Shown here piece by piece: positions 55,579 to 64,000 of a stretch of DNA of 64,000 bases. Each line of letters begins with the position of its first letter. The first letter of the stretch is position 1. The notes under the pieces are model-generated. The model saw nothing but the letters and a program-made list of their open reading frames with translations, made no database searches and had not been told where the DNA came from. The DNA comes from Saprospiraceae bacterium (GTDB taxonomy: Bacteria > Bacteroidota > Bacteroidia > Chitinophagales > Saprospiraceae). The stretch spans positions 1 through 64,000 of the forward strand of contig JABARE010000003.1 in the NCBI GenBank assembly GCA_019187365.1, read 5' to 3'. The translations under genes were made by a program, and so were the position numbers.

Positions 55579-57426
55579 TTAACCAGCCGACTGCTCGAGA
55601 AGTTCTTCCCATTGGCGCTCGAGCTCCAGGATCCGTGCCTGGAGTTCCGCAAGGCGGCGGTGGGCAAGGGCAATTTTATCACCGGCCAGGGAGTTTTCGG
55701 AAAAGCCCGCCACGATGCCGTCGCGCTCTTCGCTCAGGCGGCCCAGCTCCCGCTCGATCTGCTCCATTTGCCGCTTTTCGCGCTGTCCAGGTCGACGGGT
55801 TTTGGCAGGAACCGAGGCTACGGTGGACTTTTCCGTCAGCGGTGCAGCTTCCATGGCAGTCCGGTAATCCGAATAGTTTCCAGGGAAATCCGCAACTTGC
55901 CCTTCCGGACCCAAAACGAAAAGGTGCTGCACGATCTTGTCCATGAAATACCGGTCGTGGGAAACGATGAGGACGCATCCAGGAAAATCGATGAGGTACT
56001 GTTCGAGAACGTTCAGGGTGATGATGTCGAGGTCGTTGGTTGGCTCGTCGAGGATCAGAAAATTGGGATTGGCCATCAGAATGGAGAGCAGGTACAGCCT
56101 CCGTTTTTCGCCACCGCTAAGCTGAGAGCAATAGACCTGTTGCTGCGAACGGGGAAAGAGAAAGCGTTCGAGTAAACTTTCCGCACTGAGTTTGTGCCCT
56201 TTGCGCAGTGGAAGGTAGTCGGCAATGGTGCGCACATATTCGATCACGCGACGGTCCTCCCGGAGGGACAACCCCTCCTGCTCGTAATACCCGATCGCAA
56301 GGGTCTCGCCGGCGACGATCTTTCCCTGGTCCGGCTTGAGCTGCCCGGTAAGGAGACGCAACAAGGTGGTTTTGCCAGACCCATTGGGACCAACGATGCC
56401 AACGCGGTCTGTGGGCCTGAATTTATAACTCAGATCGGCGATCAGTTTGCGGTCACCAAAGGACTTGTGTATGTGGTGTAACTCGAGCACCTTCGATCCG
56501 AGCCGCGGAGTCTCCAGGGGGATTTCTTCCATCTCGGTCTGGACCGGCCTCCCCAATTGCTCCTTCATGCTATAGTACTGCCCGACGCGCGCCTTGCTTT
56601 TGGTCGTCCGGGCACGCGGCATTCGCCGTACCCATTCCAGTTCACGCCGAAGCAACTTTTCTGTCTTTTCCCGGACAACGGCTTCATTCATCGTTCTTTG
56701 CGTTTTCTTCTCAAGATAATCTTCGTAATCGCCGGGATATTTGTACAGATGGCCTTCTTCAAGTTCGCATATGGCGTTGCACACGTTGTTTAGGAAATAG
56801 CGGTCGTGGGTGACCATCAGCAAGGTGATCCCCGGTTGGCTCAGGTAGCGCTCGAGCCACTCAATCATCGATAGATCCAGGTGGTTTGTTGGCTCGTCGA
56901 GGATCAGAAACTCGGGATCTCCACACAAGATGCGCACCAGTGCCAACCGCTTTTTCTGTCCACCACTGAGTTCTCCGACACGGGCATCAAAACCGGGCAA
57001 ACCAAATTTGCCCATCAGCTCGCGAAGTCTTGCGTTGAGCTCCCATGCTCCAGGCTCATCGAGCGACGAAACCACCTTTTCCCATCCGTCGGCGGGCCTG
57101 GACTGGTGTGCACGATGTAAGGTTACCAGAGCATCCATCCATTCAAATGGTTGGTCGAGTACGGCATCCAGCACGGTCATCGAACCATCGAAAGCAGGAT
57201 CCTGTCCGAGGTAGGCCGTCCGGACGTCGCGGTTTCGGTAAAAGCTCACGCCGACACCTTCCAGGGGCTCCTCGCCGGCAAGCATGCGCAGCAGGGATGA
57301 TTTTCCGGATCCGTTTCTGGCAACCAGGGCCACCTTGTCTCCCTGGTTGATCTGCAAACTCAGGTCTTCGAAAAGGGTCTTCTCTCCGTAGGATTTGGAG
57401 GCGTGCTCGAGGCTTAGGAAGTTCAT
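55579..57426 (-). CDS. uup: ABC-F ATPase (Uup-like)
   Basis: The 615-residue protein has two ABC domains: GSGKSSLLR/LSGGQKKRLAL/ILDEPTNHLDL and GSGKTTLLR/LSGGEKRRLYL/LDEPTNDLDII. They are joined by a linker (RRELEWVRRMPRARTTKS), and a C-terminal coiled coil (REKRQMEQIERELGRLSEERDG, given as REKRQMEQIEREL and GRLSEERDG) matches the Uup DNA-binding tail. It has no transmembrane part. The normal family start MNFLSLEHASKSYGEK is at 57426; the open frame upstream runs over an intergenic palindrome and is not conserved. Roles in ribosome rescue or recombination repair are known for the family. Confidence 0.92.
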   Translation of the reverse strand: MNFLSLEHASKSYGEKTLFEDLSLQINQGDKVALVARNGSGKSSLLRMLAGEEPLEGVGVSFYRNRDVRTAYLGQDPAFDGSMTVLDAVLDQPFEWMDALVTLHRAHQSRPADGWEKVVSSLDEPGAWELNARLRELMGKFGLPGFDARVGELSGGQKKRLALVRILCGDPEFLILDEPTNHLDLSMIEWLERYLSQPGITLLMVTHDRYFLNNVCNAICELEEGHLYKYPGDYEDYLEKKTQRTMNEAVVREKTEKLLRRELEWVRRMPRARTTKSKARVGQYYSMKEQLGRPVQTEMEEIPLETPRLGSKVLELHHIHKSFGDRKLIADLSYKFRPTDRVGIVGPNGSGKTTLLRLLTGQLKPDQGKIVAGETLAIGYYEQEGLSLREDRRVIEYVRTIADYLPLRKGHKLSAESLLERFLFPRSQQQVYCSQLSGGEKRRLYLLSILMANPNFLILDEPTNDLDIITLNVLEQYLIDFPGCVLIVSHDRYFMDKIVQHLFVLGPEGQVADFPGNYSDYRTAMEAAPLTEKSTVASVPAKTRRPGQREKRQMEQIERELGRLSEERDGIVAGFSENSLAGDKIALAHRRLAELQARILELERQWEELLEQSAG

Positions 57427-57511
57427 GCGAACATCCGTTTTTTTAAACAAAGAATAGCTGGTGCGGTCTTCCCGCAATGTGCCGATCGGTGAATACCCGG
57501 GCCGATATGAG

Positions 57512-57529
57512 CTAACGAACGTTTGTTTG
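57512..57529. repeat. Dispersed palindrome, copy 7
   Basis: CTAACGAACGTTTGTTTG lies between the stop of the thioredoxin gene (57533) and the start of the ABC-F gene. Confidence 0.6.
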
Positions 57530-57532
57530 TAT

Positions 57533-58738
57533 TCACGGTGAAACTCCCCAGTCCCGCAAAAGGTAGTCGAGCATTTCGGTAGGTTCACCCTGTGCGCGGG
57601 CATGTGCAATGCCCTTGCGCACCAATTCAATGGCCTCTCCTTTTTTGTCGTTGTGCTGCAGCATCCGCGCATAATGGATGCAGTAGGGCTGCGCCTGGCT
57701 CAGTGCGTAGGCCTGGCGCGCTGTCTTCTCCGCCAGGTCCCGGCTGCCTCTGTCGTCCCGGAAATACTTGATGCAGAGTTGCCCCAGGTCCTTCAGAGCG
57801 GCAGGGTCCTTGCGGATCACTTTGTCTGCGTAGGTCTTTGCCGATTTGTTAAATTGTTCCGGCTGGTTCGTCTCTCCATAAAACTCAAGGCTGCTGGTGA
57901 ATTCAAAGGCCTTTTGCTGCTTAGGCACGTGCTTCATTTTTTCCTGGGCCTCGCGCAACAGGGATTCGTTGCGGTATTCGCAGGCTTTGCGAAGGGTCTT
58001 TCGGCATGCCTGAACCACTTTGAATTCAAATCGCTCCCTGCCAATCGAAGCAACGATGGCCTTCTCGTTGCCCACCAACAGGTCGAATACGCGCGAATCG
58101 GCTTCAGTCGTTGCTTCAAGTATGATCTCGAGGTTTTCCGGCGTGGTGAGGTCGTTCTGCGATGTAAGATATTCGTTTGCGACGCGCAGGCTCGGCTTAC
58201 CCACCAGGTTGAGGGCTTTTATGTAGGCCAGTACCGTGGCCGCATCGCGCTCGCCCGCTTCGTACCGCTTCGCCCAGTCGGCGCTGCGGTCTTGCTTTTT
58301 CAACGCCTCGCGACCAAGTTCAATAAAGGCTTCCGAAGGCCTGGCTCCACCTGCAGAGTGCACGACTTTACCATCGGAACCAATAAATAAAAAGGTTGGG
58401 TACGAACGCACCCCATACTGGCGTGCAATGTCGGGACCCTCACCTTTTTCCATGTCGATTTTCATGTTGACAAAACTGGCGTTGTAAAATTCCCCAACCG
58501 CCTCATCGGGAAACACGTTAGCCGCCATCCTGCGACAAGGTCCGCACCAGGTCGTGTAAGCGTCGATGAAAACGAGTTTTTGCTCTTTTGCCGCCAATTC
58601 AAGAGCCTCGCGGAAGCTGCCGTGGTAAAATTCAATCCCTTTAGGTCCCGTGGCTGCCGGCTGAGCGATGGCCAGGGCGGGCAGGGACAGGAACGCTGCG
58701 AGCTTCCTCCAGGAAATATGCAAAAATCTGCTGTGCAT
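57533..58738 (-). CDS. Secreted thioredoxin-domain protein with TPR-like repeats
   Basis: With ATG at 58738 the protein has 401 residues and a signal peptide (KLAAFLSLPALAIAQ). The thioredoxin domain (about 35-150) has TTWCGPCRRM (CGPC) and VRSYPTFLFIG (cis-Pro). From about 170 on, helical pairs suggest several TPR-like units (PSLRVANEYLTSQNDL, CREARKACEYRNES-like, DLAEKTARQAYALSQAQP). It may act in periplasmic disulfide or cytochrome maturation, but the partner is unknown. The gene is divergent from the aminotransferase gene. Confidence 0.85.
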   Translation of the reverse strand: MHSRFLHISWRKLAAFLSLPALAIAQPAATGPKGIEFYHGSFREALELAAKEQKLVFIDAYTTWCGPCRRMAANVFPDEAVGEFYNASFVNMKIDMEKGEGPDIARQYGVRSYPTFLFIGSDGKVVHSAGGARPSEAFIELGREALKKQDRSADWAKRYEAGERDAATVLAYIKALNLVGKPSLRVANEYLTSQNDLTTPENLEIILEATTEADSRVFDLLVGNEKAIVASIGRERFEFKVVQACRKTLRKACEYRNESLLREAQEKMKHVPKQQKAFEFTSSLEFYGETNQPEQFNKSAKTYADKVIRKDPAALKDLGQLCIKYFRDDRGSRDLAEKTARQAYALSQAQPYCIHYARMLQHNDKKGEAIELVRKGIAHARAQGEPTEMLDYLLRDWGVSP

Positions 58739-58747
58739 GCGAATCGT

Positions 58748-58755
58748 TAATTTTG
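58748..58755 (+). promoter_or_regulatory. -7 box TAATTTTG
   Basis: The TAnnTTTG box lies about 70 bp before the preferred ATG (58825) of the aminotransferase gene and just beyond the start of the divergent thioredoxin gene. Confidence 0.35.
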
Positions 58756-58824
58756 CCACAAATATCCCTCAATTCGGCAGAATGGCGCCTCCCTGTCTTT
58801 AGAAAAGCGCCTGGGCCGGCCACC

Positions 58825-59994
58825 ATGCTGTTGAGACAACAATTTCTGAACTACATTGCCCAAACGAGCGAAGTCCCTCAGGGATTTTGCATGGGACGTG
58901 CCAAGGGCAATTATTTATTCGACCGGGAGGGGAAGGCTTACCTTGACCTGTCATCCGGTTTCGGCGTCAGCAACCTGGGCCATGGCGTACCGGAAGTACT
59001 CGACGCCATCGCCTCCCAATCCCGCGAATACCTTCACACCAATGTCTATGGCGAGCACGTCCAGAAAGTGCAAATTCGCCTGGCTGAGCGCCTGGCCGAC
59101 TTGTTACCTGCAGGACTCGACGCGTTTTACTATCTGACCAGTGGAAGCGAAGCCGTTGATGCGGCCATCAAGCTGTCCCGGCTGGCGACGGGAAGGACGG
59201 AGATCGCGGTCTGCCGGAACGCTTACCACGGCAGCACGCTGGGCGCAGAATCCCTGCGTTCCGATGAAGAACACAAAGCCCCCTTTTTGCCACTGCTGCC
59301 GGGAGTCCGCTTCATCCAGTTCGGCGAGTCCGACGATCTCGCTCAAATTGGACCGCAAACAGCAGCTGTATTTACGGAAGTGATCCAGGCAGAAGCCGGA
59401 GTCCGCTTTGCAGATCCGGATTGGTGGAAGGCGCTGAGGGCGCGCTGTGACCAAACCGGCAGCCTGCTCGTGTTGGATGAGATCCAGACGGGAATGGGGC
59501 GCACGGGAAAGCTTTTTGCCTTTATGCACGGTGAGGCAGTCCCCGACATCCTGCTCGCCGGAAAGGCCCTTGGAGCCGGAATGCCCCTCTCGGCATTGAT
59601 CACATCGCAGACGCTTTTCCGGCAGTTGTTCCGGACTTTACCACTTGCGCATTTATCAACCTTTGGAGGACATCCGGTGAGTTGTGCGGCGGGGCTGGCG
59701 GGTTTGAACGTGCTGTTGCGCGACGGACTGATGGAAAACGCCAGGAAAATGGGAAAGCGACTTGCCGAAGGCCTCCTCAATCCTATGATCAGGGACCGGA
59801 GGCATGCCGGCTTGTTTATGGCTGCAGAACTGGGAGATGCCGCGATAACCCTGCGTTGGATTGCTGCGTTGTACAAAGAGAACATGCTCGCAGAGAGTTT
59901 CCTGTTCGACCCGGGTTCGTTGCGGATAGCACCCCCTCTCTCCATCCGCGAAAGCGAAGTCGACCAGGTCGTTGCCCTGCTCAACCGCCTGTAG
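58825..59994 (+). CDS. Class III PLP aminotransferase (acetylornithine aminotransferase-like)
   Basis: The 389-residue enzyme starts MLLRQQFLNYIAQTSEVPQG. It has YLTSGSEAVDAAIKLSR (PLP phosphate), NAYHGSTLGAESLRS (ring stacking), VLDEIQTGMGRTG (pyridine Asp) and the PLP lysine in LAGKALGAGMPLSAL, and ends STFGGHPVSCAAGLAGL. The class includes acetylornithine, ornithine and GABA aminotransferases; the substrate cannot be fixed from these motifs. No arginine-biosynthesis neighbour is present, so a more general role is possible. Confidence 0.9.
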   Translation: MLLRQQFLNYIAQTSEVPQGFCMGRAKGNYLFDREGKAYLDLSSGFGVSNLGHGVPEVLDAIASQSREYLHTNVYGEHVQKVQIRLAERLADLLPAGLDAFYYLTSGSEAVDAAIKLSRLATGRTEIAVCRNAYHGSTLGAESLRSDEEHKAPFLPLLPGVRFIQFGESDDLAQIGPQTAAVFTEVIQAEAGVRFADPDWWKALRARCDQTGSLLVLDEIQTGMGRTGKLFAFMHGEAVPDILLAGKALGAGMPLSALITSQTLFRQLFRTLPLAHLSTFGGHPVSCAAGLAGLNVLLRDGLMENARKMGKRLAEGLLNPMIRDRRHAGLFMAAELGDAAITLRWIAALYKENMLAESFLFDPGSLRIAPPLSIRESEVDQVVALLNRL

Positions 59995-60083
59995 CTTAGA
60001 GAGCTTCCTATAAGACGAAAGCATCCCAATTGAAGCGGCGCAAACCCCTGCAAGACAAGACTTTCGTAGCGTGCTCCTGCGCG

Positions 60084-60091
60084 TATCTTTG
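60084..60091 (+). promoter_or_regulatory. -7 box TATCTTTG
   Basis: The TAnnTTTG box ends 6 bp before the metH ATG, implying a very short leader. It is the same octamer found in every CRISPR repeat. Confidence 0.45.
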
Positions 60092-60097
60092 CCGCCG

Positions 60098-63000
60098 ATG
60101 AGTACAATAAACGAAATCGAACGATTGGCCGGTGAGCGGATCCTGTTGCTCGATGGAGCTATGGGGACGATGATCCAGGAAGCCCAGCTCAGCGAGACCG
60201 ACTTTCGGGGTGATCAATTTCAGCAACACCCTTGCGATCTCCGGGGAAACAACGACCTCTTGTCGCTGACTCGGCCGCACGTTATTCTCGACATTCACCA
60301 CGCATACCTCGCAGCCGGAGCGGACATCATCGAGACCAATTCGTTCAACGCGAACGCCATTTCCCAGGCCGACTACCGGCTCGAAGATCGCGCATACGAA
60401 ATGAACCTCGTTTCGGCACGACTGGCACGACAGGCTGCAGACGAGTGGTCGCTGAAAGTGGGCGGGTCTCCAAAATTTGTTGCCGGCGCGCTTGGGCCCA
60501 CCAATAAGACGGCCAGCCTGAGTCCCGATATCCAGCGCCCAGGGTTTCGAAGCATCCACTTCGACGAACTTGCCGAAGCCTATTACCAACAGGCCAGCGG
60601 CTTGGTCGACGGAGGGGTGGACCTGCTGCTGGTAGAGACCATCTTCGACACCCTCAACGCGAAAGCGGCACTTTACGCCATAGACCGCCTGTTCGAATCG
60701 TTGGGACGAAGCCTGCCCATCATGGTTTCAGGAACCATTACCGATGCTAGTGGTAGGACGCTTTCCGGTCAAACCGTTGAAGCTTTTTTCGCATCGGTTT
60801 CACACCTGCCACTCTTTTCCATTGGCCTGAATTGTGCCCTTGGTGCCCGCGAGATGGACCCCCACCTGGAAGTTCTCAGCCGCATTGCCCCCTGTCGTGT
60901 CAGCGCTTATCCCAACGCCGGATTGCCCAACGAACTCGGAGGATACGACCAGACTCCGGATGAAATGCGTGCTTTCATTGCCTCGTTTGCCAAAAGAGGT
61001 TTGGTCAACATCGTCGGGGGCTGCTGTGGTACCCGCCCCGGGCACATAGCCCGCATGGCAGAGGCCATTTCAGGGCTGGAACCCCGCACGATACCCCCCG
61101 ACCCGGGATACCTCAGTCTTTCAGGACTCGAGGCTCTCGTATTTCGACCCGATCTGAACTTTGTAAACATTGGGGAGCGCACCAACGTGACAGGTTCCAG
61201 GCAGTTTGCCAGATTGATCCTCAACAACCGCTTCGACGAAGCACTTCAGGTGGCACGGCAACAGGTTGAGGCCGGCGCTCAATTGCTCGATGTCAACATG
61301 GACGAAGCCCTGCTCGATGGAGAAAAGGCCATGGTCGAATTTCTCAATCTGATGGGTTCGGAACCCGACATCGTTCGGGTGCCTGTCATGGTCGATTCTT
61401 CAAAATGGAACGTCCTGGTTGCCGGACTCAAGTGTATGCAGGGCAGGTGTGCGGTGAATTCAATTTCTTTGAAAGAGGGTGAAGCGGTATTTCTCGAACA
61501 GGCACGCACCTTGAGACGACTGGGAGCAGCGGTCGTGGTCATGGCATTCGACGAAGCGGGTCAGGCCGACACCGCCAGCCGCAAAGTGGAAATTTGCTCC
61601 CGCGCCTTTGCACTGCTCATTCAGAAAGCCGGATTCCGCGCATGCGACATCATCTTTGACCCCAACATTTTTGCCGTAGCAACCGGCATCGAAGAACACA
61701 ACGATTATGCAATCGCCTTTCTGGAGGCAACCCGCCAGATCAAACAGCGTTGTCCCGGCGCACGGGTGAGCGGAGGCGTCAGCAACTTGTCGTTTGCCTA
61801 CCGAGGCAACGAGGTGTTGCGCAAAGCCATGCACACCGCCTTTCTTTACCACGCCATCCGCGCGGGTATGGACATGGGCATTGTCAATGCAGGGCAGATC
61901 GACATTTACGACCAGCTTCCCGCCGAATTGCTCGAGCGGGTGGAAGACGTACTTTTCAACCGACGGCCCGACGCAACCGAGCGACTGACCCAGCTCGCCG
62001 AGACCCTTGAAAAAAAGCAGGGCACATCCCCAGATCCTGCTCAGCTGGCATGGCGGGATGCCCCCGTTGAACAACGCCTTCAATATGCCCTGGTAAAGGG
62101 CATCAATGACTGGATCGTGGAAGACAGTGAACTTGCGCGCGTCGCACTTGGGAGCCCGCTTCGCGTAATCGAAGGTCCGCTCATGGATGGCATGAACGAA
62201 GTGGGAGACCTTTTCGGTGCCGGCAAGATGTTCCTTCCGCAGGTCGTCAAAAGCGCGCGCGTGATGAAGCAAGCAGTGGCCTACCTTACGCCGTTTATGC
62301 AAGCGGAAAAGGGGCAGCGTGCCCGGGCCAAAGGCCGCATCCTGCTTGCTACAGTGAAAGGGGATGTGCACGACATCGGCAAAAACATCGTCGGCGTTGT
62401 TCTTTCCTGCAACAATTACGAAATCATCGACCTCGGCGTAATGGTTCCCGGTCACCACATTCTCGAAAGGGCGCGTGCGGAAAAGGTCGACGTCATCGGA
62501 TTGAGCGGGCTCATTACGCCTTCACTCGAGGAGATGGTTCACCTTGCTGACGAAATGGAGCGGGCAGGCTTCGAACTACCCTTGCTCATTGGCGGCGCCA
62601 CGACCTCCAAGCTGCACACCGCCATGAAGATTGAACCGCGATATCGTCATCCCGTCGTTCACGTGGTCGACGCCTCGCGGGCAGTGCACGTGGTGAGCCA
62701 ACTGCTGAATGCCGACCAGGCACAGCGCACGCAATACCTGGAGGGGATCCGCGCCGAATACGAGCGCACACGGCAGCAACGCCTTCAGCGCAAACTGCAA
62801 CGCGAGCTTGTTCCCATCGGCCAGGCCCGTGCCAACCGATGGACAGCAGACCGGGAGGAAACAAAGAATCTTTCCCCAAAGCTAACAGGCGTTCGTGTGT
62901 TTGACCAGATCCCGCTGAAGGACCTGCGGCGCTACATCGACTGGACTCCCTTTTTTATGAGTTGGGAACTCGGAGGGCGTTATCCGGCCATCCTGGAGGA

Positions 63001-63781
63001 TGAAAGAATAGGCGCGGAGGCCCGGAAATTATTTGATGATGCCCAGCAAATGCTCGATGATTTGCAGGAGTCAGGGGCATTGCAGCCTCGTGCAGTCATG
63101 GGCATATTCCCCGCGGGGTCGGTGGGCGACGACATTGCTGTTTTCGATCCGGAAATGCCCTCACACCGGCTTTGTACGCTTCACCACCTTCGCCAACAGG
63201 TCAAAAAAGCAGAGGGTCTTCCCAACCTGTGTCTGGCGGATTTCATACGCCCGCTTGGAGAGGGTCCGACCGATTTCATTGGCGCATTTGCCGTATGTGC
63301 CGGTTTTGGTGTGGAATCACTGGTAAAACGCTATGACAGCATGCACGACGATTACCACGCCATCCTGGTCAAGGCACTGGCCGACCGCCTGGCAGAGGCA
63401 TTGGCAGAATACCTGCACGAACGCGTGCGGAAAGAGCTATGGGGATATGCACCCGGCGAGGAGCTCAGCAACGATGACCTCATTCGCGAAGCATATTCCG
63501 GAATCCGCCCGGCCCCGGGCTATCCGGCCTGTCCCGAACACACCGAGAAACAACAACTCTGGAAGCTGCTCGACGTCGAAGGGGCCATTGGACTTCAGCT
63601 CACCGAGAGCATGGCCATGCATCCGGCCGCTGCGGTAAGCGGCTGGTATTTTGCCCATCCGGAGGCGCGATATTTTACCATCAGCGAAATTGGGCGCGAC
63701 CAGCTGGAGGACTATGCCGGGAGAAAGGGATGGGACCTTGCCACAGCCGAAAAATGGCTTGCTCCCTGTCTCCAGGGGTGA
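60098..63781 (+). CDS. metH: Cobalamin-dependent methionine synthase
   Basis: The 1227-residue protein has all four modules: the homocysteine-binding barrel ([11 protein letters not shown], zinc-ligand CGTRPGHI region), the methyltetrahydrofolate barrel ([16 protein letters not shown]), the cobalamin domain ([14 protein letters not shown], with the cobalt-ligating His, and [11 protein letters not shown]), and the reactivation domain ([12 protein letters not shown] and [15 protein letters not shown]). It converts homocysteine to methionine. Start at 60098. A degenerate copy of the dispersed palindrome (62882-62899) lies in the coding sequence, near the start of the reactivation domain. Confidence 0.96.
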   Translation: MSTINEIERLAGERILLLDGAMGTMIQEAQLSETDFRGDQFQQHPCDLRGNNDLLSLTRPHVILDIHHAYLAAGADIIETNSFNANAISQADYRLEDRAYEMNLVSARLARQAADEWSLKVGGSPKFVAGALGPTNKTASLSPDIQRPGFRSIHFDELAEAYYQQASGLVDGGVDLLLVETIFDTLNAKAALYAIDRLFESLGRSLPIMVSGTITDASGRTLSGQTVEAFFASVSHLPLFSIGLNCALGAREMDPHLEVLSRIAPCRVSAYPNAGLPNELGGYDQTPDEMRAFIASFAKRGLVNIVGGCCGTRPGHIARMAEAISGLEPRTIPPDPGYLSLSGLEALVFRPDLNFVNIGERTNVTGSRQFARLILNNRFDEALQVARQQVEAGAQLLDVNMDEALLDGEKAMVEFLNLMGSEPDIVRVPVMVDSSKWNVLVAGLKCMQGRCAVNSISLKEGEAVFLEQARTLRRLGAAVVVMAFDEAGQADTASRKVEICSRAFALLIQKAGFRACDIIFDPNIFAVATGIEEHNDYAIAFLEATRQIKQRCPGARVSGGVSNLSFAYRGNEVLRKAMHTAFLYHAIRAGMDMGIVNAGQIDIYDQLPAELLERVEDVLFNRRPDATERLTQLAETLEKKQGTSPDPAQLAWRDAPVEQRLQYALVKGINDWIVEDSELARVALGSPLRVIEGPLMDGMNEVGDLFGAGKMFLPQVVKSARVMKQAVAYLTPFMQAEKGQRARAKGRILLATVKGDVHDIGKNIVGVVLSCNNYEIIDLGVMVPGHHILERARAEKVDVIGLSGLITPSLEEMVHLADEMERAGFELPLLIGGATTSKLHTAMKIEPRYRHPVVHVVDASRAVHVVSQLLNADQAQRTQYLEGIRAEYERTRQQRLQRKLQRELVPIGQARANRWTADREETKNLSPKLTGVRVFDQIPLKDLRRYIDWTPFFMSWELGGRYPAILEDERIGAEARKLFDDAQQMLDDLQESGALQPRAVMGIFPAGSVGDDIAVFDPEMPSHRLCTLHHLRQQVKKAEGLPNLCLADFIRPLGEGPTDFIGAFAVCAGFGVESLVKRYDSMHDDYHAILVKALADRLAEALAEYLHERVRKELWGYAPGEELSNDDLIREAYSGIRPAPGYPACPEHTEKQQLWKLLDVEGAIGLQLTESMAMHPAAAVSGWYFAHPEARYFTISEIGRDQLEDYAGRKGWDLATAEKWLAPCLQG

Positions 63782-63787
63782 AATGAA

Positions 63788-63805
63788 CTAACAAACGTTC
63801 GTAAG
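63788..63805. repeat. Dispersed palindrome, copy 8
   Basis: CTAACAAACGTTCGTAAG lies between the metH stop (63781) and the stop of the convergent partial gene (63808). Confidence 0.6.
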
Positions 63806-63807
63806 TA

Positions 63808-64000
63808 TCATTCAGTGATTTCGTCGGGGGGATTCTGGTAGCGGTCTTTCCAGGCAGCTTCGAGCTGGTCGTAAAAGTCCTGGCCGAAGCGGCGGATCAG
63901 TCCTTCGCGTACGAAACGGAAAACGGGAATCCGTTCCTTTCTGCCAGCAACGCAGGCTTCGTAGCAAATTTCCCAGGCGTCGTAGTTCAGCGCCGTGAAT
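63808..64000 (-). CDS. C-terminal end of an unknown protein (cut by window)
   Basis: About 63 residues are visible, ending in YQNPPDEITE before a TGA. The sequence is helical and basic-acidic with AWEICYEACVAGRKERIP, VFRFVREGLIRRF and DFYDQLEAAWKDRYQ. No family is recognised. It is convergent with metH and continues to the right of the window. Confidence 0.6.
   Translation of the reverse strand, partial: FTALNYDAWEICYEACVAGRKERIPVFRFVREGLIRRFGQDFYDQLEAAWKDRYQNPPDEITE

Noticed and set aside
55579-57672. 82-residue N-terminal extension of the ABC-F protein
   Set aside because: The extension covers the intergenic palindrome and part of the next gene; the family start is at 57426.
62882-62899. 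CTAACAGGCGTTCGTGTG in metH as a further full palindrome copy
   Set aside because: Too many mismatches between the arms; kept only as a possible degenerate relative.

Overview
The window looks like a chromosomal segment of a member of the Bacteroidota, probably Saprospiria or Chitinophagia. The basis is Bacteroidota-type promoter boxes (TAnnTTTG) shortly before many start codons, type IX secretion sorting domains, the hemD-DUF4271 pair, a short DnaE-type polymerase, and an IcmF fused mutase. Genus-level assignment is inference. No tRNA or rRNA gene was found.

Positions 1-10110 hold a complete-looking type II-C CRISPR-Cas locus. A long array (72 intact 46-bp repeats, mostly 30-bp spacers, running off the left edge) is followed by cas2, cas1 and a compact 1055-residue cas9 on the minus strand. 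A short tracrRNA gene sits divergently upstream of cas9 on the plus strand. The tracrRNA anti-repeat pairs with the first 18 bases of the repeat, which fixes crRNA polarity as left to right, convergent with the cas genes. Every repeat contains a Bacteroidota promoter-like sequence placed so that transcripts would start at the repeat/spacer border, and the tracrRNA has its own promoter that would start it at the anti-repeat. This suggests a dual-RNA system in which both guide RNAs are born with near-mature 5' ends. A degenerate repeat lies exactly one unit past the last intact repeat, on the cas2 side.

Positions 10110-36300 carry mixed housekeeping and envelope genes: an AlkA-type glycosylase, an M28-PDZ peptidase, an SRPBCC-GyrI fusion, an M15 carboxypeptidase, a beta-helix protein with a type IX sorting domain, an isoaspartyl peptidase, trmB next to a hydrolase-fold protein that lost its catalytic triad, dnaE, tmk, small lipoproteins, a 1415-residue secreted protein with duplicated modules and a metzincin-like zinc motif, pdxA, a glucosaminidase-type muramidase, a redoxin and an acyltransferase.

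Positions 36300-45520 contain an ECF sigma factor operon with a membrane protein bearing three GFxxPxxYF motifs and a Spy/CpxP-like protein, then aroA-osmC, an S9 oligopeptidase, uppP, a cystathionine gamma-synthase-family enzyme and small secreted proteins. Positions 45520-64000 hold icmF, a minus-strand cluster (histidine kinase, response regulator, DUF4271, hemD, Nudix, murA, MGMT-family), an ABC-F ATPase, a thioredoxin-TPR protein, a class III aminotransferase and metH. MetH and IcmF both use cobalamin; MurA and UppP both serve peptidoglycan precursor supply.

An 18-bp palindrome related to CTAACGAACGTTCGTTAG recurs at least eight times, mostly between genes, and is not explained by the genes around it.
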